NCBI RefSeq assembly: GCF_004125265.1 | Contig: NZ_RDTE01000003.1 | Span: 8,370,001 to 8,434,000, forward strand | Reading direction: 5' to 3' | Length of the DNA: 64,000 bases | Source of the DNA: Streptomyces lydicus | Lineage (GTDB): Bacteria; Actinomycetota; Actinomycetes; Streptomycetales; Streptomycetaceae | Part shown: positions 42,757-50,453 of the stretch, piece after piece | Numbering within the stretch: the stretch's first letter is position 1 | How the letters are laid out: every line of letters starts with the position of its first letter | Translations under genes and position numbers: made by a program | Notes under the pieces: model-generated | Told to the model about the DNA's origin: nothing | The model's input: only the letters and a program-made list of their open reading frames with translations | Database searches by the model: none

Positions 42757-44022
42757 GTGGAGCGCCGACGGATAGCTGTGGTGGGCGGCGGGGTGGCGGG
42801 ACTCACCGCCGCGTATGTGCTGCAGCGAGGCGGATGCGAGGTGTCGCTGTACGAGGCGGACGACCGCCTCGGCGGTCATGCCCACACCCACGACACGGTC
42901 TCGTCCAACGGCCGGGTGGTACGCGTCGACACCGGCTTCATCGTCCACAACGAACGCACCTACCCGCTGCTGCTGCGGCTGTTCGGCGAACTCGGCGTGG
43001 CCACCCAGGACTCCGAGATGAGCATGTCCGTACGGTGTGAGGGCTGCGGCCTGGAGTACGCCGGCGCCCGCGGTCTGGCCGGGCTCTTCGCCCAGCCGCG
43101 CAGCGCCCTGCGCGGGCGCTACCTGCGGATGCTGACCGAGATCCGGGCCTTCCACCGCGCGGCCCGCACCACGCTCGCCGCGGAGCACGGTGACACGCTC
43201 ACCCTCGGCGGATTCCTCGACGACTGCGGCTTCTCGCGGTACTTCCGTACCCACTTCGTCACCCCGCTGGTCTCCGCGGTGTGGTCCTGCGCCCCCACCA
43301 CCGCCCTGCAGTACCCGGCCGTCTACCTGTTCCGCTTTCTCGACCACCACGGGCTGCTGTCCGTCGGCGGCTCCCCGCGGTGGAAGACGGTGACCGGCGG
43401 CTCGGTGGAGTACGTCGGCCGGGTCGCCAAGCAGCTCACGGCGGTCCGCACCGGCACCCCGGTGCGGGCGGTGCACCGCGGCCACGACCGGGCCGGGGTG
43501 GTGACCGAGGACGGCGTGGAGTGCGCGTACGACACGGTGGTGGTGGCCGTACACCCCGACCAGGCCCTGCGGATGCTCGCCGACCCCACCGACGACGAAC
43601 GGCGGGTCCTGGGCGCGTTCTCCTACTCGCCCAACACCACCCTGCTGCACGGCGACACCTCGCTGCTGCCCCGCGCCCGCGGTGCCCGGGCCTCCTGGAA
43701 CTACCTGATGGCCTCCTGCACCACCCCCGCGGACAAGGTGCAGGTCAGCTACCACATGAACCGTCTGCAGCGGCTGGACACCCCGGAGGACTACCTCGTC
43801 AGCCTCAACGCCACCGACCGGGTCGCCGCCGACCGGATCCTGGCGCGGATGGTCTACGAACACCCCGTCTACACACCGGAGTCGGTCGCCGCCCAGCAGA
43901 GTCTGCCGCGGCTGAACACGGCGGTCACCGCCTTCGCGGGCGCCTACCACGGCTGGGGCTTCCACGAGGACGGCTGCCGCTCCGGGGTGCAGGCCGCCGC
44001 GGCCCTGGGGGTGCGCTGGTGA
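42757..44022 (+). CDS. FAD-dependent oxidoreductase (Rv0449c-like)
   Basis: 421 aa from GTG 42757 with GGAGG 9 nt upstream. N-terminal RIAVVGGGVAGLTAAYVLQRGG, LGGHAHTHD and FIVHNERTYPLLLRL are typical of the amine-oxidase-like flavoproteins linked to CFA-type methyltransferases. C-terminal YHGWGFHEDGCRSGVQAA closes the FAD domain. It heads a coupled operon with DUF1365 and a CFA-type methyltransferase; the M. tuberculosis sigK locus has the same trio. The reaction is not proven in this family; oxidation of a modified fatty acyl chain is a fair guess. Confidence 0.87.
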   Translation: MERRRIAVVGGGVAGLTAAYVLQRGGCEVSLYEADDRLGGHAHTHDTVSSNGRVVRVDTGFIVHNERTYPLLLRLFGELGVATQDSEMSMSVRCEGCGLEYAGARGLAGLFAQPRSALRGRYLRMLTEIRAFHRAARTTLAAEHGDTLTLGGFLDDCGFSRYFRTHFVTPLVSAVWSCAPTTALQYPAVYLFRFLDHHGLLSVGGSPRWKTVTGGSVEYVGRVAKQLTAVRTGTPVRAVHRGHDRAGVVTEDGVECAYDTVVVAVHPDQALRMLADPTDDERRVLGAFSYSPNTTLLHGDTSLLPRARGARASWNYLMASCTTPADKVQVSYHMNRLQRLDTPEDYLVSLNATDRVAADRILARMVYEHPVYTPESVAAQQSLPRLNTAVTAFAGAYHGWGFHEDGCRSGVQAAAALGVRW

Positions 44023-44804
44023 CACCCCGAACGGCCGCCCCGGTCACCGTCCCGGCCACCACCCCCGCCACCGCCGTCCGCACACCCGCGCTCTACGAGT
44101 GCGTGGTCTCCCACACCCGCACGGTCCCGGTGCACCACTCGCTGCGCCACCGCACCTACCTCTGGCTGGTCGACCTCGACCGCCCGCCGCGGCTCCCGCT
44201 CGCCCTGCGCCCGCTGGCCCGGTTCGACCCCCGGGACCACTTCGCCGGCACCGCACCGTCCCTCCGGGCCGGTCTGGAACGGTTCCTGACGAGCCGCGGG
44301 GTGCGCCTGGACGGCGGGCGGGTGCTGATGCTCGCGCACGCCAGGGTCCTGGGCCATGTCTTCAATCCGCTGACCCTGTACTGGTGCCACGACCGCAGCG
44401 GTGCACAGGTGTGCGTCGTGGCCGAGGTGCACAACACCTACGGCGAGCGCCACTGCTACCTGCTGCACACCGACGCCCAGGGCCGGGCGGACGTCACCAA
44501 GGACTTCTATGTCTCACCGTTCTTCCCGGTCGACGGCGCCTACCGGATGCGCCTGCCCGAACCGGCCGGCCGGCTCGATCTGACCGTACAGCTGCGGCGT
44601 GGTGGCACCAGGCCGTTCACCGCGACCGTGCGCGGCACCCGGCGGCCCGCGACCCCGCGGCACCTGCTGGCCATGGTGCGGCGCCACCCCTGGTCGACGG
44701 CCGCGGTCACGGCCAGGATCCGCCGCCACGGCATCGCCCTGTTCCTGCGGGGTCTGCCCGTCAGGACCCGCCCCCGCCACCGTATCCAGGAAGGTATGCA
44801 GTGA
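44019..44804 (+). CDS. DUF1365 family protein
   Basis: 261 aa from GTG 44019, overlapping the oxidoreductase stop (GTGA). Family markers are LYECVVSHTRTVPVHHSLRHRTYLWLVDL, HARVLGHVFNPLTLYWC, and VHNTYGERHCYLL, here split to key parts. DUF1365 proteins accompany FAD oxidoreductases and CFA-type enzymes across bacteria; function not established. No membrane helix. Coupled downstream to the CFA-type gene by GTGA. Confidence 0.88.
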   Translation: MTPRTAAPVTVPATTPATAVRTPALYECVVSHTRTVPVHHSLRHRTYLWLVDLDRPPRLPLALRPLARFDPRDHFAGTAPSLRAGLERFLTSRGVRLDGGRVLMLAHARVLGHVFNPLTLYWCHDRSGAQVCVVAEVHNTYGERHCYLLHTDAQGRADVTKDFYVSPFFPVDGAYRMRLPEPAGRLDLTVQLRRGGTRPFTATVRGTRRPATPRHLLAMVRRHPWSTAAVTARIRRHGIALFLRGLPVRTRPRHRIQEGMQ

Positions 44805-46120
44805 AGACTTCCGTCCCGTACCGCACCGAAGCAGGTGCCGCCCTCGCCCCGGCCGCCGCACCCACCACGGCCCGGGAGCAGGTGGACGCGGCCAGGTGGC
44901 CGGATGTGGCGCGCACTCCGCGCGGCTCGTCCGCCCGTACCGCCGTGACCCGGCTCCTCGTCCAACGGGCCCTGGCCGCACTGCCGTTGAGGGTGGCGCT
45001 CGGCGATGCACCCGTCACCGGCGCCGAGGGGCCCCTGCTGCGGGTACACGACCCCGACGCGTTCTTCCGCCGGATCGGCACCGACGGGCTGATCGGCTTC
45101 GGCGAGTCCTACATGGCGGGGGAGTGGGACACGGACGAACTGGTCGGCGCACTGACCGTCCTCGCCTCCCACCTCACCTCGCTGGTGCCCCGCCCCCTGC
45201 AGCGGCTGCGCGGCGCCTGGGCGCACCGACGGCCCCGCGCACAGCGCAACACACCGGAGGGCGCACGGGAGAACATCCACCGTCACTACGACCTGTCCAA
45301 CGACCTGTTCGCGCTCTTCCTGGGCCCGACCATGACGTACTCCTCGGCCCTCTTCCCCCGGCGCCCCGCCGCCTGGAGCGATCTGGCCGGTGCCCAGCAC
45401 CGCAAGATCGACCGGCTGCTGGACCTGGCCGGTGTCGGCGAGGGCACCCGCCTGCTGGAGATCGGCACCGGCTGGGGAGAACTGGCCCTGCGTGCCGCCG
45501 CCCGCGGCGCCCGCGTGGTCACCGTGACCCTGTCACAGGAGCAGCGCGCGCTCGCCCAGGCCCGTATCGCCCAGGCCGGATACACGGACCGGGTCTCGGT
45601 CGAACTGTGTGACTACCGGCAGGTGACCGGGGTCCACGACGCCGTGGTGAGCGTGGAGATGATCGAGGCCGTCGGCGAGGACTACTGGCCCGTCTACTTC
45701 CAGAGCCTGGAACGCCTGCTGGCGCCCGGCGGCCGCATCGCGCTCCAGGCGATCACCATGCCGCACGACCGGATGCTCGCCACCCGCACCACCTACACCT
45801 GGATCCACAAGTACATCTTCCCGGGCGGCATCATCCCCTCCGTCCGGGCCATCGAGGAGTGCGCCGCGCCCGCCGGGCTGCGGGTGGAGGAGAACGACGG
45901 ATTCGGCGGCCACTACGCCGAGACGCTGCGGCTGTGGCGCGAGCGCTTCGCCGAACAGACCGCCACGGTCGGCGCCTTGGGGTTCGACGGGGTGTTCCGC
46001 CGGATGTGGGAGTTCTATCTGGCCTACAGCGAGGCCGGATTCCGCGCCGGCTACCTGGACGTACGGCAGCTGCTCCTGGCCAAGGACGCCACGACGGCAC
46101 GGAACGGAGGCCGCCGATGA
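44801..46120 (+). CDS. cyclopropane-fatty-acid synthase family methyltransferase (UfaA1-like)
   Basis: 439 aa from GTG 44801. The N-terminal lipid-binding part has GLIGFGESYMAGEWDTDEL. The methyltransferase core contains HYDLSNDLFALFLGPTMTYS, SAM loop LLEIGTGWGELAL, LSQEQRALAQ, and CDYRQVTGVHDAVVSVEMIEAVG. C-terminal FPGGIIPSV and FGGHYAETLRLWRERF complete the family pattern. It transfers a methyl or methylene group from SAM to an unsaturated phospholipid acyl chain. Cotranscribed and coupled with DUF1365; SigK-type control likely. Confidence 0.92.
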   Translation: MKTSVPYRTEAGAALAPAAAPTTAREQVDAARWPDVARTPRGSSARTAVTRLLVQRALAALPLRVALGDAPVTGAEGPLLRVHDPDAFFRRIGTDGLIGFGESYMAGEWDTDELVGALTVLASHLTSLVPRPLQRLRGAWAHRRPRAQRNTPEGARENIHRHYDLSNDLFALFLGPTMTYSSALFPRRPAAWSDLAGAQHRKIDRLLDLAGVGEGTRLLEIGTGWGELALRAAARGARVVTVTLSQEQRALAQARIAQAGYTDRVSVELCDYRQVTGVHDAVVSVEMIEAVGEDYWPVYFQSLERLLAPGGRIALQAITMPHDRMLATRTTYTWIHKYIFPGGIIPSVRAIEECAAPAGLRVEENDGFGGHYAETLRLWRERFAEQTATVGALGFDGVFRRMWEFYLAYSEAGFRAGYLDVRQLLLAKDATTARNGGRR

Positions 46121-46365
46121 CGCGGGTCGCGCCCCGTCTCACCGCACTGCTCGCGGGCCACTTCGAGGGGAACCTGCCCGTGCGGCTGCGCGCCTGGGAC
46201 GGCAGCGAAGCCGGGCCGAAGGAGGCGCCCTCAGTTTCCGGCTCCCGGCAGCCGGCCCGGCTGGCCCTGACCGCACTGCGGCTCGCGGTACGCACCACCC
46301 CGGCCGGGGAGACCGGCATGCCGGCGACGCCTCATGACCGGTACGCGGGGCAAGCGCGGCCATGA
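46117..46365 (+). pseudogene. truncated N-terminus of a second CFA-synthase-like gene
   Basis: 82 codons from ATG 46117, with GGAGG 7 nt upstream and ATGA overlaps at both ends. Residues about 4-36 (RLTALLAGHFEGN, LPVRLRAWDGSEAGP) look like the extreme N-terminus of CFA-synthase family proteins, but the SAM domain is absent. The rest (RQPARLALTALRLAVRTTP onward) is unrelated. Related Streptomyces loci, as I recall them, carry two CFA-type genes here. The simplest reading is an internal deletion that left translation coupling to the next gene intact. A genuine small protein cannot be excluded. Confidence 0.5.
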
Positions 46366-47252
46366 CCGGATTCCCCTGGGCGGCCTTTGCCGTCAACCTC
46401 GCCGTGGCGGCCGGTGCCGCGTTCACCGTCATGCTCACCACATTCGCCGTCGCCCGGGCCAAGGGGGTGCACCGGCTGGTGGACATCGCCTGGGGCACGG
46501 CGTTCACGGCGGTCGCGCTCACCACCTGTGTCCTGTCCGCCGGTTACGGGGACGACGGCCGGCGGCTGCTGGTCACCGTCGCCACGGCGGTGTGGGGGCT
46601 GCGGCTGTCCGTCCATATCGCCCGGCGCGGGCGCGGGCAGGGCGAGGACCCCCGCTATGAGCGGCTGCTGGCCAAGGCCCCCGGCAGCCGCGACGCTTAC
46701 GCCCTGCGCACGGTGTACCTGTTGCAGGGCGGGCTGGTGTGGCTGATCTCGCTCCCGGTGCAGGTGGCTCAGTATGTTGCGGTGCCGCCGGGGCCGATCG
46801 CCGTCGCCGGCGGGGTGGTGTGGGCGACCGGCCTTGTCTTCGAGAGCGTCGGCGACTTCCAGCTTGTCCGGTTCACGGCCAACCCCGGCAACCGGGGCCG
46901 CATCATGGACCGCGGCCTGTGGGCCTGGACCCGGCACCCCAACTACTTCGGCGACTTCCTCGTCTGGTGGGGGCTGTTCCTGTCGGCCTGCGGCACCCCG
47001 CAGAGCGCCGCGGTCGCCGTGCTCTCGCCCCTGCTGATGTCGTATCTGCTCGTCTACGGCAGCGGTAAGCGACTGCTGGAGAACCATCTGGCCGACCGCC
47101 CCGGTTACGCTGCCTACACGGCCCGCACCAGCGGTTTCTTTCCTCTGCCACCGCCCGCCACCCCCACCCGGAGGACACCTGCCCATGACCACCGGCCCGG
47201 AACCGCCCACGAACCCAGGCAACGACGAGGGCAAGGGCGAGGGCAAGGGTGA
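46362..47252 (+). CDS. DUF1295 family membrane protein (steroid-reductase/ICMT-like)
   Basis: 296 aa with about six membrane helices. The family block is MDRGLWAWTRHPNYFGDFLVWWG, given in parts here (ARG-rich LWAWTRHPNYFGD), plus a C-terminal NHLADRPGYAAYTARTSGFFP. DUF1295 proteins resemble 3-oxo-5-alpha-steroid 4-dehydrogenases and Rv0446c of the M. tuberculosis sigK locus. The last 25 residues (HDHRPGTAHEPRQ onward) read through the start of the hydrolase gene, a 68-nt overlap not expected in the family. Substrate unknown; lipid reduction or methylation likely. Confidence 0.87.
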   Translation: MTGFPWAAFAVNLAVAAGAAFTVMLTTFAVARAKGVHRLVDIAWGTAFTAVALTTCVLSAGYGDDGRRLLVTVATAVWGLRLSVHIARRGRGQGEDPRYERLLAKAPGSRDAYALRTVYLLQGGLVWLISLPVQVAQYVAVPPGPIAVAGGVVWATGLVFESVGDFQLVRFTANPGNRGRIMDRGLWAWTRHPNYFGDFLVWWGLFLSACGTPQSAAVAVLSPLLMSYLLVYGSGKRLLENHLADRPGYAAYTARTSGFFPLPPPATPTRRTPAHDHRPGTAHEPRQRRGQGRGQG

Positions 47253-48009
47253 CGGCCGTGGCAGGGGCACGAGTACGGGAAGGGGCATGGTCATGGGCAT
47301 GAGCAGCGACAGCCACAACGGCGGCGACATCGAGGGCGGACGCCGCACCCCGCACCGGCCGCTGCTCGTCCACCGTCACCCGGACCCGCCACGGGCCGCG
47401 GTGCTGCTGTTGCACGGCGGCCGGGCGGACGGTCGTACTCCGCCTCCGCGGCTCAACCTCCCCGCCCTGCGGATGCGGCCCTTCGGCTCCGCGATGTCCC
47501 GGGCCCCGGGCGGGCGGCAACTGCTGCTCGCCTCCGTGCGCTACCGCTGCCGCGGCTGGAACGGCCCGCGGGCGGACGCCGCCCGGGACGCCCGCGGGGC
47601 GCTCGACGAACTGGCCGCGCTCGCCGCCGATGTGCCGGTTGTGCTCGTCGGCCACTCCATGGGCGGCAGGGCGGCCCTGCACACCGGCGGGCATCCGGCG
47701 GTCCGCGGCATCGTCGCGCTCGCCCCGTGGTGCCCGCCCGGGGAACCCGTCTCCCATCTCCGCGACCGGACCGTCGTGCTGCTGCACGACAACCGCGACC
47801 GGATCACCGACCCCGAGGGCTCCCGGCTCTTCGCCGACCGCGCCCGGCAGTCGGGTGCCCGGGCCCATGCGGTCGCCATGCCGCGCGGCGGCCACACCAT
47901 GCTCCGCGGCGCTCGCGAATGGCACCGGCTGACTGTGAAGCTCGTCACTGCCATCCTGGCCGGTGGGCCGTTGCCGGTGCGGGCCGACGAGAGGCCGTCG
48001 CCCGGATAG
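47185..48009 (+). CDS. alpha/beta hydrolase
   Basis: 274 aa. Hydrolase core with AVLLLHGGRADG oxyanion strand, nucleophile elbow VVLVGHSMGGRAAL, an acid in DNRDRITDPEG and catalytic His in PRGGHTMLRG. ATG 47185 has CGGAGG at about 10 nt. The first 50 residues are low complexity, encoded by near-repeats of GGGCAA/GGGCGAG, and overlap the DUF1295 gene. An internal ATG at 47308 would give a more usual N-terminus. Probably cotranscribed with the lipid operon; substrate unknown. Confidence 0.82.
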   Translation: MTTGPEPPTNPGNDEGKGEGKGDGRGRGTSTGRGMVMGMSSDSHNGGDIEGGRRTPHRPLLVHRHPDPPRAAVLLLHGGRADGRTPPPRLNLPALRMRPFGSAMSRAPGGRQLLLASVRYRCRGWNGPRADAARDARGALDELAALAADVPVVLVGHSMGGRAALHTGGHPAVRGIVALAPWCPPGEPVSHLRDRTVVLLHDNRDRITDPEGSRLFADRARQSGARAHAVAMPRGGHTMLRGAREWHRLTVKLVTAILAGGPLPVRADERPSPG

Positions 48010-48432
48010 CCGCCCGTACCCCGCACACCAGCCCCACACGGCACACCTTTCTGCACACGTCCCGTCCGTCGCCCATGCGGCGGGCGCGGAGCGCGAGGTG
48101 CACACCGTCCGGCGTGCAGTTCCGCCCCGCCACGGATCGCCGTGCCGGGGCCCTTCCGCGTGCTCAAGTCCCGTGCGGGGAAGCCTTCTCCGGGGTGGGC
48201 AATCGGTGTGCGCTCTTTCCTGAACGGGCCGTCAGGGCGTGCCTCCACGGCGGTACTTGGCACGGCCGGTGAGTACGTGATCGCTGCATTTGAGTCAAGA
48301 GGATCGCCGAAAACGAGCAAATGAAGCAACTTACTGACCAGATTGTCGCGTCTTCCGTGCAGAGTCATCAAACGGGGCCTTCAAGTGTGCCCCGCGCCAA
48401 GGGCTCGGAAACCGGGCTTCGAAGGAGAAGGT
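48010..48432. promoter_or_regulatory. leader region of the graspetide operon
   Basis: 423 bp without a supportable gene. An AT-richer block (48275-48345) is the likely promoter zone. CGGGGC (48373-48378) and GCCCCG (48389-48394) could form a short hairpin in the mRNA leader 40 nt before the precursor start. Confidence 0.4.
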
Positions 48433-48624
48433 ATGCGACCGTTTGCGTTGAGCTACGCCCGTCCGGCGGTGAAATCGCCGACGACCACCCCCTACAGCTA
48501 TGACGCCACGCGGCAACTCAACGTCCTCCCGGACGGGCGCCCGGCCACCTGTAGCCGGGCGGTGCTGCTGGCGACCGGCACCACCGCCTCCACCGCCGGT
48601 TCCAAGACCCACTTCGACGACTGA
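48433..48624 (+). CDS. tgmA: ATP-grasp-modified RiPP (graspetide) precursor peptide
   Basis: 63 aa. The leader begins RPFALSYARP, the recognition motif of the putative ATP-grasp target family (TIGR04186-like), and includes YSYDATRQLNVLPDG, also characteristic. The C-terminal core, residues about 46-63, is rich in Thr/Ser (T48, T50, T51, S53, T54, S57, T59) and ends HFDD, so side-chain ester links from Ser/Thr to D62 and D63 are expected. K58 could form an amide. ATG 48433 has AAGGAG about 6 nt upstream. The maturase follows 8 bp later. Confidence 0.93.
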   Translation: MRPFALSYARPAVKSPTTTPYSYDATRQLNVLPDGRPATCSRAVLLATGTTASTAGSKTHFDD

Positions 48625-48632
48625 GCGCCCCC

Positions 48633-49562
48633 ATGACCGTCCTGGTCCTCACCTGCGAGGAAGACTTGACGGCGGATATCGTGGTGTCCACGCTGCAGGA
48701 CCTCGGTGTCCCGCTCGTCCGCCTCGACCCCGCCGACCTGCCCGGAAGGGTCGCCCTGTCGGCGGAGTACTCCGGGGACGACTTCCACGGATATCTCAAA
48801 GCGGGCACCCGCATGGTGAGCCTCAGCAGCCTGCGTTCGGTATGGGTCCGCCGCCCCGGCACCCCCGGGGCCCGCGCCCCGGAACAGTCCGCCTGGATCA
48901 CGGCGGAGTCCGAGCAGGCGCTGTACGGCATGCTCTCCTGCACCCCGGCGCGCTGGATGAACCACCCCGTCGCGTCCGTGCAGGCACGCAACAAGCCCTG
49001 GCAGCTCCATATCGCCCACCGCAGCGGCTTCCTCGTACCCCCCACATTGGTCACCACATTCCCGGCGGTCGCCCGGCAGTTCGCCGCCGCCCACCAGGAC
49101 CTCGTGGTGAAGTCGGTCAGCGGAAAGCACCCCGGCGACCCGCCGCTGGTGCTGCCCACCACGCGCATCAGCCCGGACGCGGACTTCAGCGGGGTCGCGG
49201 CGGGGCCCACCCTGCTCCAGCAGCACATCCACAAGGAGGCCGACATCCGGCTGACCTGCGTCGGCGAGCAGCTGTTCGCCGCCCGCAAGAAAGCCGACCC
49301 CGACGAAGTGGACAGCCGTTTCAGCCAGCACGGCACCTGGGAACCCGCCGAGGTGCCGGACTCCGTCCACCGGGCGGTGAGCACCTATATGACCACCGCC
49401 CAACTTGCCTATGGTGCTTTTGACTTCGCCGAAGACCCGGACGGGACGTGGTGGTTCCTCGAATGCAACCAGGGCGGCCAGTTCGGCTTCGTCCAGTTGG
49501 AGACCGACCAGCCCATCGCCCAGGCCATCGCCGCCTGGCTGGCGGTGGAACCCGTCACCTGA
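48633..49562 (+). CDS. tgmB: ATP-grasp ribosomal peptide maturase
   Basis: 309 aa. N-terminal VLVLTCEEDLTADIVVSTL and VRLDPADLPGR form the precursor-binding half. RNKPWQLHIAHRSGFLVPPTLVTT precedes the ATP-grasp domain with DLVVKSVSGK, QQHIHKEADIRLTCVGEQLF and the metal-binding DFAEDPDGTWWFLECNQGGQFG. It matches the SAV_5884-type maturase group (TIGR04187-like). It uses ATP to activate Asp/Glu side chains of the precursor and links them to Ser/Thr. The usual third gene, an O-methyltransferase, is absent; a terminator follows. Confidence 0.93.
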   Translation: MTVLVLTCEEDLTADIVVSTLQDLGVPLVRLDPADLPGRVALSAEYSGDDFHGYLKAGTRMVSLSSLRSVWVRRPGTPGARAPEQSAWITAESEQALYGMLSCTPARWMNHPVASVQARNKPWQLHIAHRSGFLVPPTLVTTFPAVARQFAAAHQDLVVKSVSGKHPGDPPLVLPTTRISPDADFSGVAAGPTLLQQHIHKEADIRLTCVGEQLFAARKKADPDEVDSRFSQHGTWEPAEVPDSVHRAVSTYMTTAQLAYGAFDFAEDPDGTWWFLECNQGGQFGFVQLETDQPIAQAIAAWLAVEPVT

Positions 49563-49606
49563 ATCGTCGGAGGCGGACGGCCGCGGGGGCGCGGGGCCGC
49601 GAGGGC

Positions 49607-49638
49607 GGGGGCGAGTCCGTGTGGTTGGCCCTCGCCCC
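49607..49638. terminator. bidirectional terminator
   Basis: GGGGCGAG (49607-49614) and CTCGCCCC (49631-49638) form a stem in the 100-bp gap between the maturase and the convergent membrane protein gene; G/C-rich flanks can extend it. Confidence 0.6.
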
Positions 49639-49664
49639 GCGCCCCGCGCGGCCACCGCCGTCCC

Positions 49665-50183
49665 CTACTTGCTCAAGACGTTCGCCACCACGATGAACAA
49701 CCCGATCAGCACATCCACCCCGCCGACCCGGAAGGACCCCGCCCAGCCCCGGCCCGCCACCCGGGCCGCCCATACCCCCCAGCCGAACAGCGCCACCATG
49801 TTGAAGCCCAGGGCGACATCGATCGCGCTCGCCTCACCCCACCACTTCGCATGGGCGCCGAGCAGCACCGCGATCGTCGGTACCATGGCGGCCACCAGCG
49901 GCCACTCGGTCAGCATGGAACGCACCGCGCCGGCGGTGACCTGGGTGTCCTCGTCCGTCCGGTGCGCGATGGAATGGGCGTAGCCGTGCGCGGCGGCCGA
50001 CGCCACCGCCGACAGCGCCACCCACAACGCGTCGTACCCGGGATCCGCCGGGTTCCCTTCATGGCCCAGCGCGGCCGCCAGCGCACTGGCGAGCACCGAG
50101 CCGTACACCCCGCCGAACAGCAACCGCTGCAGGGGCTCTCCCCGTCTGGGAGGCGGCAGGGAATCGTTGCGCACTACGGACAC
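49665..50183 (-). CDS. small integral membrane protein, unknown function
   Basis: 172 aa from GTG 50183, with GGGAGG 7 nt upstream. Four or five membrane helices: VYGSVLASALAAALG, LWVALSAVASAAAHGYAHSIAH, MVPTIAVLLGAHAKWWG, IDVALGFNMVALFGWGVWAA and VDVLIGLFIVVANVL. A histidine-containing helix (HGYAHSIAHR) is the only striking motif. It lies downstream of the monooxygenase on the same strand, separated by a tandem-repeat array. It is convergent with the graspetide maturase, so probably not part of that cluster. Confidence 0.72.
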   Translation of the reverse strand: MSVVRNDSLPPPRRGEPLQRLLFGGVYGSVLASALAAALGHEGNPADPGYDALWVALSAVASAAAHGYAHSIAHRTDEDTQVTAGAVRSMLTEWPLVAAMVPTIAVLLGAHAKWWGEASAIDVALGFNMVALFGWGVWAARVAGRGWAGSFRVGGVDVLIGLFIVVANVLSK

Positions 50184-50325
50184 GGCGCCACCTCCCAGGG
50201 CCGACGGGGCCGCCCCGCTCGGGGATGCCCCCACGAGATGTAGCAGCCCCCGGCACGGATCCGTCCGAAGCTACGCCGACCGTGCCGGGCGAATTACCCC
50301 GGTGGCGCGGCGGTGCGGCCTAGCG

Positions 50326-50438
50326 GTATCGCGCGGAGCCGAGGAGTCCGCCCGGTATCGCGCGGAGCCGAGAGTCCGCTCGGTGTCCGCGGTTCCGAGG
50401 ACTCCGCCCGGCGTCCCCGGAACCGCGTAGTCCGCCCG
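50326..50438. repeat. four tandem degenerate 28-29 bp repeats
   Basis: Units begin at 50326, 50355, 50383 and 50411. The first two start GTATCGCGCGGAGCCGAG and share all but three positions; units 3 and 4 keep the ending GTCCGCCCG or CTCCGCCCG. The array fills the gap between the monooxygenase stop (50454) and the membrane protein start (50183). No spacers, so not CRISPR. Confidence 0.8.
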
Positions 50439-50453
50439 GTCGGCGGCAGCCCG

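Noticed and set aside
44540..46319. Leftward frames antisense to DUF1365 and the CFA-type gene
   Set aside because: No ribosome sites, low-complexity translation; the rightward genes have complete motifs and coupled starts.
50326..50438. CRISPR array
   Set aside because: The 28-29-bp units are directly adjacent with no unique spacers, and no cas gene is present.
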